A stretch of DNA of 64,000 nt from Clostridia bacterium (GCA_030154265.1 JASKKH010000004.1:24251-88250), one strand, 5' to 3'; positions 38,026 to 47,582 are shown, counted from the first letter of the stretch. Numbers and translations: made by a program. The notes: generated from the letters alone by a model not told the origin.

Positions 38026-39430
38026 GTTTTGATATAAGATCTTGTTGAATTAGTCGGAGGCACTCTTTATTGGGTGCCTCAACATATAATCTTAACAAAG
38101 GTTCCGTACCAGAAGGACGAATTAAAGCCCAACTACCATCTTCTAAGTTTAACTTGACACCATCTATACTTAACCTTTCAGTTACAGTCAAACCCCCAAC
38201 TTTATCAGGCGCAAAATCCGATAACTCCCCTAATACTCTTGTTTTTACTTCAGGGCTTACTTTTAAATCTAAACGTTCACTTACTAATTTCCCATAACGT
38301 CCATGTAGGTCCTCCAAGATATCTCTTAAGCTCTGCCTCTCTACTGCCCTGAGTTCAGCGATTAAAGCAGTGGCCAGTATACCATCCTTCTCAGGAATAT
38401 GCCCTCTAATACTCATACCTCCACTTTCTTCTCCACCAAGAACACAATCTTTTTCCTGCAAAAACTGCCCAATATATTTAAAACCAACTGGAGTCTCAAA
38501 AACTTCTAACCCATTGGCAGCAGCCAATTTATCTAAAAAATGGGTAGTTGCTACTGTCCTGGTTACCGGACCCATTAATTTTCGATTTTTAACTAAATGG
38601 GCAAGTATTAGGTATAATACTTCATTTGCAGTTATATACGTACCATCATTATCTATTACCCCGAAACGATCTGCATCACCGTCTAAGGCCAGTCCCAAAT
38701 CAAATTCTTTTTCTTTTACCTTGTTAGCTAGTTCTACTAATCCTTTAGCACTAGGTTCTGGTAAAGACCCTCCAAACAGTGGATCTCGATAATTATGAAT
38801 TGTATGTACCTCACAACCTGCCTCTTTAAGGAAATCTGCTAAATAGCCTATACCTGCTCCATACATAGGATCAACAACAACTTTTAAATTGGCAGCCTTT
38901 ATAACATCAACATCAATTAATCCTTTCAAGTATTGAAGATAAGCAGTTCTAACTTCTAATTCTTTAACTAATCCACTTTCACGGGCTTTTTCTAAATCTT
39001 GTCGTTTTATCTGCCCTCCGGTTATTACCTTCTTCATTTCATTTTCAATAGCATCAGTTATTTCCGGAACAGCTGGACCAGCATAATCAGGAATAAACTT
39101 TAGCCCACAATAATTAGGAGGATTATGACTCGCAGTAAGCATTAAAGCCCCTGCTGCTTTGTATTGTTTTATGGCCCAAGCAGTAACTGGTGTAGGAACT
39201 GAACGCTCGGGTAAGTAAATAGTAAACCCATTTGCTGTAAGTACTTCTGCCACTATAGCGGCAAACTCAGGAGCTAAGAAACGGTTATCATATCCAATAA
39301 TAACTTCTCTTGAACCCTCTTGATTTAATAAATAATTTGCGATAGCCTGAGTCACACTGCGGACATTAGCAAAAGTAAATTCATCAGCTATGATAGCTCG
39401 CCAACCATCAGTACCAAACTTAATAGCCAT
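38015..39430 (-). CDS. Phosphoglucomutase/phosphomannomutase
   Basis: Alpha-D-phosphohexomutase of 471 residues that moves phosphate between C1 and C6 of hexoses, feeding cell-wall and glycan sugars; it could supply mannose 1-phosphate to ManC. Motifs: catalytic Ser loop TASHNPPNYCGLKF, metal loop DGDADRFGVID, sugar-binding GGEESGGMSI and phosphate loop RPSGTEPLLRLYVEA. GGAGG before the ATG. Whether it is a glucose or mannose enzyme cannot be told from the sequence; it is not the GlmM type in length or context. Confidence 0.93.
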   Translation of the reverse strand: MAIKFGTDGWRAIIADEFTFANVRSVTQAIANYLLNQEGSREVIIGYDNRFLAPEFAAIVAEVLTANGFTIYLPERSVPTPVTAWAIKQYKAAGALMLTASHNPPNYCGLKFIPDYAGPAVPEITDAIENEMKKVITGGQIKRQDLEKARESGLVKELEVRTAYLQYLKGLIDVDVIKAANLKVVVDPMYGAGIGYLADFLKEAGCEVHTIHNYRDPLFGGSLPEPSAKGLVELANKVKEKEFDLGLALDGDADRFGVIDNDGTYITANEVLYLILAHLVKNRKLMGPVTRTVATTHFLDKLAAANGLEVFETPVGFKYIGQFLQEKDCVLGGEESGGMSIRGHIPEKDGILATALIAELRAVERQSLRDILEDLHGRYGKLVSERLDLKVSPEVKTRVLGELSDFAPDKVGGLTVTERLSIDGVKLNLEDGSWALIRPSGTEPLLRLYVEAPNKECLRLIQQDLISKLRI

Positions 39431-39470
39431 TTAAAAAACACCTCCAATTAATTTAAACCTCCAACTCCCT

Positions 39471-40211
39471 TTAGCTATTTTTTGTCGGGTCTTCTGGAGC
39501 ATCTGTGATATCGACGGGATTAGTGAGGTTGTCTTGCTTACAATTCACATATAAAGAGCCATTGCTCCTTAGTACAGCATAGTCAACTTCATTAATATCA
39601 TTTACACCCTGGGCCTTCAACTGTTCCATTAACCAGTTTTCATCCAAGTTATTCTGTTTAAGATTCTCAAAAAGGATTTCCTTATCTACAATTAACTCTG
39701 TAGGTAATCCTTCATAATTTGTTGAAACCTTTATATCAGAGGGTGTTAAAGGACGTTTCTGGGATTTTAACAAGACACTCAAGGTACCGGTGGGCTCTAA
39801 AATAGCATATTCTACGTCGGCAATGTCAAATACATCTTTGGCCCTAAGTTGCATTGCTAATTCATCATGATTATATCGCATTTTCTTCATATTATCTTCC
39901 AATATTTTCCCATTATGAATGACAACTGTTGGTTCTCCAGCAATAAGTTTTCTTACTGGTCTGTTCACCAAAGAGACATACCCAGAAATCCAAGTAAGAA
40001 AGGCGAAAAGTGTTAAGGCTAAAAAGTGGAACCAAGTACTACCTGGTGCTATATCAGTTGCTAAGTTAGCAGCAATACTACCAAGAGTAATCCCACTAAC
40101 ATATTCAAATAAAGTTAATTGTCCTATTTGTTGTTTTCCTAAGATACGGGTATAAAACAGAATAGCAAAAAACGCCAATGTTGTCTGTATAAATATATGT
40201 GCAGTTTCCAT
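39471..40211 (-). CDS. DUF421 (YetF-like) membrane protein
   Basis: 246 residues. Three N-terminal helices with the family block QLTLFEYVSGITLGSIAANL, then cytoplasmic domain with GEPTVVIHNGKIL and two copies of a repeat: AMQLRAKDVFDIADVEYAIL and EQLKAQGVNDINEVDYAVLR, each followed by a GxLxVxxK strand. Such proteins are common in spore formers and some, such as Bacillus YetF/YdfS relatives, are linked to spores; YetF itself has no proven enzymatic role. ATG start with AGGAGG 12 bases upstream. A 31-codon membrane ORF lies 26 bases upstream. Confidence 0.88.
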   Translation of the reverse strand: METAHIFIQTTLAFFAILFYTRILGKQQIGQLTLFEYVSGITLGSIAANLATDIAPGSTWFHFLALTLFAFLTWISGYVSLVNRPVRKLIAGEPTVVIHNGKILEDNMKKMRYNHDELAMQLRAKDVFDIADVEYAILEPTGTLSVLLKSQKRPLTPSDIKVSTNYEGLPTELIVDKEILFENLKQNNLDENWLMEQLKAQGVNDINEVDYAVLRSNGSLYVNCKQDNLTNPVDITDAPEDPTKNS

Positions 40212-40237
40212 AATTTTTCCTTACCTCCTAAATTTAT

Positions 40238-40333
40238 TTAAAGTAATTCCTTATTATGCAAATAAATAAGCACTCCTATGCCTAATAAGATAAATGCAAA
40301 GGTTAATACGCCTTCTATTAGCAAAGTTTGCAT
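40238..40333 (-). CDS. 31-residue single-helix membrane protein
   Basis: A short ORF with AGGGGGG 6 bases before its ATG. It reads MQTLLIEGVLTFAFILLGIG then VLIYLHNKELL: one hydrophobic helix with short charged ends. It precedes the DUF421 gene by 26 bases on the same strand, so the two may be co-expressed. No family is recognised. Small single-helix proteins of this kind are often regulatory partners of larger membrane proteins, but that is inference. Confidence 0.55.
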   Translation of the reverse strand: MQTLLIEGVLTFAFILLGIGVLIYLHNKELL

Positions 40334-40403
40334 TTCAATCCCCCCTTAACCTGGAAACTTTACTATTGTATTATTTCCCGAAAAGCTTCATAAATGTAAA
40401 AAA

Positions 40404-40428
40404 AACCGCAGTCTTTAAGACTACGGTT
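40404..40428 (-). terminator. Intrinsic terminator after the tagO/wecA-like gene
   Basis: AACCGTAGTC/GACTGCGGTT arms around TTAAA, followed by TTTTTT on the minus strand, 40 bases past the gene end. Confidence 0.85.
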
Positions 40429-40468
40429 CATATATTTCCATTTTATTTTTAATTTTTGAAATCTATCT

Positions 40469-41518
40469 TTATAACCTTTGAAAGTTGTTGTTCCTTGCCT
40501 TGAGCTTAGAAAGACTATGCTTACCAATAATGCCCAATTTATCACAACCAACCAAAATTATCACTGAAAGGCCAACTAAAATAAGCACCCCTTGGTCAGT
40601 TGTTAACCTGTTTAAAAGTATAGCACTTCCTCCTAAACAGGCATCTACTAAATAGATAATCCCTACAGCTTGACGCTGGGTTAACCCCTGTGCCAGTAAT
40701 CGGTGGTGTAAATGACCCTTATCAGGGGCAAAAATCGGTTGGCCATTTAAAAAACGTCTAACAATGGCAAAAAAAGTATCTAAAATAGGTAAACCTAAAA
40801 TAACAACAGGTATAAAAAGTGATATTACTGTAGCACTTTTTGTTAGTCCAATAGTAGCTAAAGCTGCTAAATTAAATCCCAAAAACATAGAACCGCTATC
40901 ACCCATAAAAATACGAGCAGGGTGAAAATTATAAGGCAGAAATCCTAATATTCCTATTGCCAAAGCTAATGAAAGGGTAGCTACAATAAATTCATTATTT
41001 AACCATGCTACAACTGCAATAGTTACTGCAGCAATAAAAGAAGTCCCAGCAGCAAGACCATCTAAACCATCAACTAAATTTAAGGCATTTGTTACCCCTA
41101 CTATCCAAAAGATAGTTACTGGGATAGCAAGTTTACCAAGTATTAATAAATCAGCAAAAGGATTAGTAAGAAATTCTACCCGCACTCCATAAGCCACCAA
41201 AATACAAGCAGCTATAATCTGTCCTATTAATTTAATCTTTGGGTTAAGAGATTTTATATCATCTATAACCCCTACTAACATTATAAAAGTTCCGGCATAA
41301 AAAAGGCCCATAAACTGCCCATCATAGTATCCTAACAAACCATAAGCAGCCATAAACCCAAGATAAATAGCAACGCCCCCCAATCGGGGCATAGGAGTAT
41401 GGTGAACCTTACGAGGATCAGGATTATCTACGGCACCAAGACGGGGAGCAATTCGACATATTAGAGGCGTAAGTAGAAAACTAATAACCCCCCCAAAAAT
41501 AATGGCCACAACGTTCAC
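40469..41518 (-). CDS. tagO: Undecaprenyl-phosphate GlcNAc-1-phosphate transferase (TagO/WecA)
   Basis: Integral membrane enzyme that loads GlcNAc 1-phosphate on undecaprenyl phosphate, the first step of teichoic-acid and related wall-polymer synthesis. 349 residues with about ten helices. Motifs of the polyprenyl-phosphate phosphotransferase family: GGVAIYLGF, GVIDDIKSLNPKIKL, NALNLVDGLDGLAAG, FMGDSGSMFLGF and GHLHHRLLAQGLTQRQAV. GTG start with AGGAGG. It ends with a terminator. WecA and TagO cannot be told apart by sequence alone; MraY is excluded by motif. Confidence 0.9.
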   Translation of the reverse strand: MNVVAIIFGGVISFLLTPLICRIAPRLGAVDNPDPRKVHHTPMPRLGGVAIYLGFMAAYGLLGYYDGQFMGLFYAGTFIMLVGVIDDIKSLNPKIKLIGQIIAACILVAYGVRVEFLTNPFADLLILGKLAIPVTIFWIVGVTNALNLVDGLDGLAAGTSFIAAVTIAVVAWLNNEFIVATLSLALAIGILGFLPYNFHPARIFMGDSGSMFLGFNLAALATIGLTKSATVISLFIPVVILGLPILDTFFAIVRRFLNGQPIFAPDKGHLHHRLLAQGLTQRQAVGIIYLVDACLGGSAILLNRLTTDQGVLILVGLSVIILVGCDKLGIIGKHSLSKLKARNNNFQRL

Positions 41519-41567
41519 CTGTGGTTCCTCCTCTTTATAAACAATAAAAATAAGTACTTGCCATAAG

Positions 41568-41999
41568 TTATTCTATTTTCTCACCAATGGCAAAAGTTAA
41601 CTCTCCCTGAGCTACCAATTCATCTCCAATCCTCGCACATCCAAAACCTTTGCCAATCCGACCCTTTAATTTTATGATTTCAGTTTCTAATGTCAATACA
41701 TCACCAGGAATTACCTGACGTCTAAAACGAACCTTATCCATGCCACCAAATAAGGCAACCCTGCCTTGAAATTCAGGTAAGCTCAGTAAAGCTACTGCCC
41801 CAACCTGAGCTAAAGCCTCCATAATCAAGACACCGGGCATAACAGGTTGTCCAGGGAAATGACCTTCGAAATACCATTCGTTACTCGTTACATTTTTTTG
41901 CCCAACAGCCTTCTTCCCTGCTTCTAATGTTAAAATCCGATCAACCATTAAAAAAGGATATCGATGAGGTAAAATCTTTTGAATATCAATGGTTTCCAT
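41568..41999 (-). CDS. fabZ: 3-hydroxyacyl-ACP dehydratase FabZ
   Basis: Fatty-acid synthesis dehydratase, 143 residues, hotdog fold. [18 protein letters not shown] contains the catalytic His ([10 protein letters not shown]), and [20 protein letters not shown] contains the catalytic Glu loop. ATG start, AAGGTG upstream. In many bacteria fabZ sits with lipid A genes; here it lies with wall-polymer and MurJ genes, and only phospholipid synthesis is implied. Confidence 0.96.
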   Translation of the reverse strand: METIDIQKILPHRYPFLMVDRILTLEAGKKAVGQKNVTSNEWYFEGHFPGQPVMPGVLIMEALAQVGAVALLSLPEFQGRVALFGGMDKVRFRRQVIPGDVLTLETEIIKLKGRIGKGFGCARIGDELVAQGELTFAIGEKIE

Positions 42000-42097
42000 C
42001 TTTTCACTTCACCTTATTAAATAATTTTTTAGACAATAGATGATACTTCGCCGCTTGACCCTCTTTTCCTGCTCTACCCTATCTAACTTGAAACAAA

Positions 42098-43681
42098 TCA
42101 CAATAATTTCCTAAGAACTTTAGCGACGATAAATTTTGCTTCTTCTACACCAACTAAAAAGACTATTAATCCAAAAACTAAAACACCAACAATTATCAAT
42201 ACCAGAACTCTAAAAACTAACCCTAATAAAGACCCTGACCACGCAAAAACATTTAGATTTTGTCCAAATAACCAAACTATTGCCCCCATTATTAAAGCAG
42301 CAACAACAATCCGAAATATTGTTGTCAATAAAATATTCGCCTTTAATTCCGGTAAGCGACGGTTAAGATTAAAATAGAGAATTAGGGCATAAATAGTAGC
42401 TGCAAGAGAATTTGAAAGAGCCAGCCCCCCATGGCCTAATTGAGGCAGTAGAATATAACTAAAAATGATATTTAAAACAATAGATAACATTCCAGCTACT
42501 ACTGGAACAAGTACTTCTTGTAACGCATAAAAAGCCCTTGTTAAAATTGGGTGCATAGCTTGAGCTAATAACCCCACTGAATAAAATAAAACAGCTACTG
42601 CCGTCATATATGTAGCTCGTGGGGCAAAAGCTCCTCTTTGAAAAACCAGTTGTACCAAAGGTTCTCGTAAAACAATTAAACCTACCGCGGCAGGTATAAT
42701 TAGTAATGACACTAATCCCAAACCTCGATCGGTTAAATGAGCCATTTCTTTTCGATTTCCCAAAGCAGCTTGTTCAGCCAAAGAAGGGAAAATAGCAGTA
42801 GTAACACTACCTACAAAAACTCCTAAGGGCAAATTAACTAAACGGTTTCCAAAGTCTAAAGCAGTAATACTTCCAGGAGCCAATTGAGAAGCAAAAAAAC
42901 GATTGGTAGCCAAATATATTTGTACAACTGCTAAACTTAGGCAAACCGGCAATAAATGCCTACCAATCCTACGTACCGCAGGGTGGGAAGCCATTAGGCT
43001 CCAATTATAACGAAAATCCAATCTTAATAAATCAGGTAATTGAATTATTAAAAAAGCCACAAAACTTAATACAGTTCCTACTGCCAGCCCAGTTATGCCA
43101 TAAGTAGAACCAACAAATATAACCGTCCCTATAATCACCAAATTACTAACTGCCGGTGCCAAAGCAGGTGAAGTAAATATGTAACCCGCATTTAAAATCC
43201 CACTAATGAGCATACCTGTTCCCATAAAAGTAATGGATAGGAACATTATGCGAGTCAGTTTTATAGCTAATGTTGTAACTGTGCCAGAAAACCCTGGTGC
43301 CATTAGGCAAATAAGTACAGGGGCCAAGGCAATACCAATAACGGTTATCAATGATAAACATATTACTGTCCAGTTACCAATAGCACTTGCTACTCTCCAA
43401 CCCTGATTACGGTCACCTCTAACCAAGTAGGTTGTTATTTCTGGAACCATTACTGTTACAAAGGCCATCCCTAAAATTGTTTGCAGAAAATAGGGAATAG
43501 TATAGGCAACCATGTATGCATCTGTATCTGGTCCAGCCCCAAAAAAAGCAGCTATACTGGCATCCCTAACAAAACCTAATATACGGCTTACAAGGTTTAT
43601 TAATAATACTATACTAGCAGCATGTGCCATCCTGGCAACAGGACTGCCCTCTGGCTTCTGTAAAGATTTACCTTTAACCAT
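42098..43681 (-). CDS. murJ: Lipid II flippase MurJ (MviN)
   Basis: Membrane transporter that flips lipid II for peptidoglycan assembly. 527 residues with about 13-14 helices. Family signatures include NLVSRILGFVRDASIAAFFG near the start, TDAYMVAYTIPYFLQTILG, and LVFQRGAFAPRATYMTAVAV later. The ATG at 43681 has AAGGA 7 bases before it; a TTG one codon upstream is also open. Start overlaps the csaB end by 8 bases. Part of a DUF5693-csaB-murJ run. Confidence 0.95.
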   Translation of the reverse strand: MVKGKSLQKPEGSPVARMAHAASIVLLINLVSRILGFVRDASIAAFFGAGPDTDAYMVAYTIPYFLQTILGMAFVTVMVPEITTYLVRGDRNQGWRVASAIGNWTVICLSLITVIGIALAPVLICLMAPGFSGTVTTLAIKLTRIMFLSITFMGTGMLISGILNAGYIFTSPALAPAVSNLVIIGTVIFVGSTYGITGLAVGTVLSFVAFLIIQLPDLLRLDFRYNWSLMASHPAVRRIGRHLLPVCLSLAVVQIYLATNRFFASQLAPGSITALDFGNRLVNLPLGVFVGSVTTAIFPSLAEQAALGNRKEMAHLTDRGLGLVSLLIIPAAVGLIVLREPLVQLVFQRGAFAPRATYMTAVAVLFYSVGLLAQAMHPILTRAFYALQEVLVPVVAGMLSIVLNIIFSYILLPQLGHGGLALSNSLAATIYALILYFNLNRRLPELKANILLTTIFRIVVAALIMGAIVWLFGQNLNVFAWSGSLLGLVFRVLVLIIVGVLVFGLIVFLVGVEEAKFIVAKVLRKLL

Positions 43682-44777
43682 CAATTATTCCTTTCCAAAG
43701 AAACTCTGTAACTAAACGTGCTGTATCTAAAGCCCGAGGTCTTAGATCAATAACAGCTTTTTCTACCTTATCTTTGTTATCTTCCAAACACAACAAAGCT
43801 TCTTCTACAGCTTGCGAAAACTTCTTATAAGTTACATTTGTTAAAGAACTAATAAGTGGTTGTTCCGTCAAGCGAGCCAGAGAACTTACTTTAGGGTCAT
43901 AAGACAATGCTAGAAAAGGAACCCCCATTATTGCCGACATGATTAGAGCATGGAGGCGCATACCAATTAAAAAATCTAACTCTCCAATAATAGCCATAAT
44001 TTTAGATAAATCCATATTTTCTTTTAAAATAACAGAAGGATTGTGCATTAAACGGGCAACCTGACGACAAGCATCCACATCACTTGGAAAATGAAATGGT
44101 AAAAATAAAATATTCCAACCTTTATTGACTAAATCATCTGCAACCCGGGCCAAAATGGGCCAAAAGCTCTTGGCCCCCGGCCAAGAGCGAACCGAAATAC
44201 CTATCACAGGTTTCTCTAAACCAAGTTGTTCCCATTTTTCCTTACCTGACTCTAAATCAAGGTTCTCAGGTTTCAATCCGAGAACAGGATCAGCCGTCAC
44301 ATAAACAGGAGGTTTTTTAACTCCTAATCCTTCTAAAAATTGTCTAGACTCACTGTCCCTTAAGGTAATAAGTTGTACATTATTTAAGACCTTTGCGGTT
44401 AACCAACGACTCCAGGAATGTTTTAAAGGTCCTAACCCCTGTGCATAAATTATAACAGGCTTCTTTAATAGCCTAGCTAGAACCACTATACCCAGATAAT
44501 AAATTAAACTTTTAGGTCCAGTTACATCCTGAAAGAGACTTCCTCCACCACTAATAAGTAGATCAGATTGAGAAATTGCCTTAGCTATAGCACTTAATCG
44601 CCAACGATTAACAGCTTTAATCCCAAAGTTTTCTTTTGTATGTTTCGGATTGTGGGATAAAGCCGTTATTTCTAGGCTCGGCTCCAATAGCTTTAAAGCT
44701 CTTATAATACTATACAGGACAGCTTCATCTCCGGTATTTTGAAAACCATAGTAACCTGATATAACTATCCTGGCCAT
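43674..44777 (-). CDS. csaB: Polysaccharide pyruvyl transferase CsaB
   Basis: Adds a pyruvate ketal to secondary cell-wall polysaccharide, the anchor for S-layer-homology proteins. 367 residues with the pyruvyl-transferase fold: GYYGFQNTGDEAVLYSIIRA, LLISGGGSLFQDVTGPKSLIYYLG, VYVTADPVLGL and IGMRLHALIMSAIMGVPFLAL. Start overlaps the DUF5693 gene end by 13 bases. Implies that SLH proteins and a pyruvylated wall polymer occur in this organism. Confidence 0.94.
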   Translation of the reverse strand: MARIVISGYYGFQNTGDEAVLYSIIRALKLLEPSLEITALSHNPKHTKENFGIKAVNRWRLSAIAKAISQSDLLISGGGSLFQDVTGPKSLIYYLGIVVLARLLKKPVIIYAQGLGPLKHSWSRWLTAKVLNNVQLITLRDSESRQFLEGLGVKKPPVYVTADPVLGLKPENLDLESGKEKWEQLGLEKPVIGISVRSWPGAKSFWPILARVADDLVNKGWNILFLPFHFPSDVDACRQVARLMHNPSVILKENMDLSKIMAIIGELDFLIGMRLHALIMSAIMGVPFLALSYDPKVSSLARLTEQPLISSLTNVTYKKFSQAVEEALLCLEDNKDKVEKAVIDLRPRALDTARLVTEFLWKGIIDG

Positions 44778-46672
44778 ATCATGGTCCCCCTCAAAAATCT
44801 CCTTGAAAGCCTAACCAATAATACCATAACTATACCGATTAGGAGACCTAGCCAAAGACCATTGAAAATTCTCAATAAAGATATATATAAAGGAATATGA
44901 ATATGGCAAAACGTATTGATTAATGATATTTGTCCAATTAAACCCAAGAGCCATAAAAGTAAATAACGATGTTGATATCCCAAAGTTAAACTTAATAGTA
45001 AGAATGGATACCCCAGTAAAAACTCTTTTGTCCTGGGCCTAACTATTAAAACATCCCCTAAAAAGGAACGAATCTGTCCTTCCAAAGGTAATAATCCTAT
45101 CCCCTCATTTCCGCTACGGTTAAGATAAATAACCCCAGCTATAACCGTTACTAATACCAGTAAAGCAAATTTAACACTTATGGAAGTATTAAGCCCTCGT
45201 TTTAATATAGCAGAAATTCTTTGCTTCTCTTTAAAGATGAGCACAGCTCCTGTGAATAATGCCAACGGAGCTATAAAAGCTAATTTTACACCACTAAATT
45301 CATTAATTTTAAGAATAAAAGTATTATCCGTTAAAATACTTGCAATAATAATCGCACCCATAAAAGATATTAAAGTTGTCCTTAATAAAATCATTATGCT
45401 CGACCATAAACTTCGACCAGTAGGTCTCCAAGCTGTTAATAAAGCCAAGGTGGGAAAAATGATGGACGCACCAAGGGCCATAACTTTACGGGCAAGGATC
45501 ATATTATACCCTAACCCTAAAGACCCTGTCCAAGCTATCAACCCCACTAAACCCATAACCATACCCAACCAGAAAAATCCAAATTTATCCATCAAAAGAA
45601 TTCCGGCCGCTATAACTCCTAAACCACATATAAAAAGCCATAATCTCGAGAAAGGATAAGATGGAAAAGGTTTAGCCTGCCCTATAATAAAACCTTTGTT
45701 TTCAAGTGTCCGTGTTAACTCATTTATATAATTAAGGTTATTTTTTAACCAGTCAGTTGTTCCAGGACTAAAATTAAAGCGTACAATAAGTATACGCATG
45801 TTTCGTTCTTTAACAGCTAACTCGAATCTATCTATAGCTTTCGAAAAGGCCATATTATTCATTTCATTTTCACTCATGCTATGAACCCGAATTGCCTTTT
45901 TATCTAGAAGTATTACCAACTTATCAAGCCCTTCTTGTGGGAAAAACTCAATAATACCCAAAGGTACACCAAGCTGTTCTATCTGTTCTTTTAGACTATC
46001 AATATAATTAAAGCCTGGAAGTAGTTTATCATTAAAAAGTAAAGCTAAAATATGGCCTTGATAATCCCTTAGTGGTTGTAAAGTCTCTTCTAGAGACACC
46101 GGATTAGCTCCATACCACCATCTAACCTGGGGAATAATGTACATACCTAGCTGTTGAACCATTTTCATATCTTGAACCGAAAAGCCTAAACCCAAATCTT
46201 TTAATTCACTAGTTGATAACGGTACTCCTAATGCTAATAAATCAGACCCATTAACCACCTCAACTCCACCAGGTACTTTGTTATCTAACTGCAACTCAAG
46301 TTGCCTGGCTATTTGATGATCACGTGTAACAAAATAAATGCTATCGGGACGAACCTCTGCCTTAATAGATTCTGGAAACTTATCTAAAAGCTCTGCTCCT
46401 GAACAAACCCAAACTTCCGGAGGCAGGTTTTCTATTGTTTGTTCTTTAAAAAGAACTGCATTTACTCCTTGCTGTTTTAAATATTTTAAGGTTTCTAAAT
46501 TACTAAGGTTACTCCATTGAGCCAATTTTTCCACTTGGTTAAAATCAACAGCTACACTAACCGTACGATTGGCTTCTTCCAAATGTTCTCGCTTCGCGGA
46601 GATAACTACAGCAGCTAAAGTAGCAATAATAACAAATACCCAAAGTATTTGCTGATAACGCCATTTTGGCAA
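44765..46672 (-). CDS. DUF5693 family membrane protein
   Basis: 635 residues. One helix at the N-terminus (ILWVFVIIATLAAVVISA), then an extracytoplasmic domain to about residue 335 that begins LAQWSNLSNLETLKYLKQQGVNAVLF, then eight or more helices. DUF5693 proteins occur next to csaB in spore-forming Clostridia and Bacilli; their role is unproven, but a part in export or modification of wall polysaccharide fits. TTG start with GAGAGG. It probably is the first gene of the DUF5693-csaB-murJ operon; no clear promoter was found. Confidence 0.85.
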   Translation of the reverse strand: MPKWRYQQILWVFVIIATLAAVVISAKREHLEEANRTVSVAVDFNQVEKLAQWSNLSNLETLKYLKQQGVNAVLFKEQTIENLPPEVWVCSGAELLDKFPESIKAEVRPDSIYFVTRDHQIARQLELQLDNKVPGGVEVVNGSDLLALGVPLSTSELKDLGLGFSVQDMKMVQQLGMYIIPQVRWWYGANPVSLEETLQPLRDYQGHILALLFNDKLLPGFNYIDSLKEQIEQLGVPLGIIEFFPQEGLDKLVILLDKKAIRVHSMSENEMNNMAFSKAIDRFELAVKERNMRILIVRFNFSPGTTDWLKNNLNYINELTRTLENKGFIIGQAKPFPSYPFSRLWLFICGLGVIAAGILLMDKFGFFWLGMVMGLVGLIAWTGSLGLGYNMILARKVMALGASIIFPTLALLTAWRPTGRSLWSSIMILLRTTLISFMGAIIIASILTDNTFILKINEFSGVKLAFIAPLALFTGAVLIFKEKQRISAILKRGLNTSISVKFALLVLVTVIAGVIYLNRSGNEGIGLLPLEGQIRSFLGDVLIVRPRTKEFLLGYPFLLLSLTLGYQHRYLLLWLLGLIGQISLINTFCHIHIPLYISLLRIFNGLWLGLLIGIVMVLLVRLSRRFLRGTMIWPG

Positions 46673-46796
46673 ATTAATTCCTCTCCCTTTAAAAAATTAC
46701 ACAAGACTACAAATTGTGATAATTCGTCAACAATCAATTAAATCCTGCTGTGAGAAAATTATACCAACAAATTAAATACTAGAACTACCCCAAGTC

Positions 46797-46825
46797 TTGA
46801 CAAATTCAAAATCCTGGCGTATAAC
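46797..46825 (+). promoter_or_regulatory. Sigma-A promoter of the FmdB-like gene
   Basis: TTGACA at 46797-46802 and TATAAC at 46820-46825 with exactly 17 bases between: near-perfect consensus. Confidence 0.8.
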
Positions 46826-46838
46826 CATGCTATGAAAG

Positions 46839-46877
46839 TTTAAAAAGTTATTAATAGATTTAAAAAGTTATTAATAG
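46839..46877 (+). repeat. Tandem 20-base repeat in the 5' leader
   Basis: The unit TTTAAAAAGTTATTAATAG occurs twice with period 20, between the promoter and the ribosome site of the FmdB-like gene. It may be an expansion in the leader or a binding site. Confidence 0.75.
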
Positions 46878-46889
46878 AGGTGATAAAAC

Positions 46890-47123
46890 ATGCCTATGTA
46901 TGAATACAGATGTCCTAAATGTGGAGTTTTTGAACAGGAGCAACGTATAACTGAAAAGCCCCTTAAAAAATGTCCTACTTGCGGAGAAACAGTACATCGA
47001 ATTATAAGCCGCAATGTAAATATTATATATAAGGCAGGCGGTTTTTACACCACAGAAAACCGTAGTCAGGATTATAAAGACAAACAACTGGAAGAAAAGA
47101 AAACTGATACTAAAGCGAGTTAA
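46890..47123 (+). CDS. FmdB-family zinc-ribbon protein
   Basis: A 77-residue protein. MPMYEYRCPKCGVFEQEQRI and CPTCGETVHRII give the four-cysteine zinc ribbon of the FmdB/putative regulatory protein family, then a disordered charged tail. The N-terminal MYEYxCxxC is diagnostic. Its target is unknown; in methanogens FmdB was proposed as a regulator. Own sigma-A promoter and a bidirectional terminator; monocistronic. Confidence 0.9.
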   Translation: MPMYEYRCPKCGVFEQEQRITEKPLKKCPTCGETVHRIISRNVNIIYKAGGFYTTENRSQDYKDKQLEEKKTDTKAS

Positions 47124-47153
47124 AAAGGTCGGCTATTATAAACCGACCTTTTT
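47122..47153. terminator. Bidirectional intrinsic terminator
   Basis: Eleven-base perfect arms AAAAAGGTCGG/CCGACCTTTTT around CTATTATAAA, usable from both sides, directly after the FmdB-like gene stop. Confidence 0.9.
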
Positions 47154-47240
47154 TATCAAATATGGAATTTTAAGGCAGGCCCAGAAGTTGAACCACCTTT
47201 TATATCCATTACATATAATGGCAAAAGAGGTGGTTATTAA

Positions 47241-47582
47241 ATGTTGACAAAACAACCTGTTAATTATGATGAAGTAGAACTTCATATTGATAATGCTGTT
47301 ATCAGAGTTAAAAGATATCTTACTTATGACCTGCCTCACGAGGTAACAGCAGTTATTCCACGAGCAGAAATTCGACGCCGTAAGTTTGAAAATGGTCAGT
47401 TAACCTGGGAAGAAGAGATTATTTTAAACAGTCTAACTGTAGTACATTCTCCCCAACGACCGTCAAAAGAAAGGTATAAAGCCTCCCACCCTAAACCCAC
47501 CAGTAATACTATCTCCGGATCAGGTTCTACCTACCCTCAGAACGGTTCCGAAAAAGTTCGGCTCCGTCTTACTTATTCTTAA
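47241..47582 (+). CDS. Uncharacterised small soluble protein
   Basis: 113 residues, unrecognised. The first 75 residues look folded (VELHIDNAVIRVKRYLTYDL, VTAVIPRAEIRRRK), the rest is a Ser/Pro/Thr-rich, basic tail that ends KVRLRLTYS. No signal peptide or cysteine. GAGGTGG 8 bases before the ATG. It overlaps the end of the convergent gene at 47569 by 14 bases and belongs to a group of unknown genes before sleB-ypeB. Confidence 0.6.
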   Translation: MLTKQPVNYDEVELHIDNAVIRVKRYLTYDLPHEVTAVIPRAEIRRRKFENGQLTWEEEIILNSLTVVHSPQRPSKERYKASHPKPTSNTISGSGSTYPQNGSEKVRLRLTYS

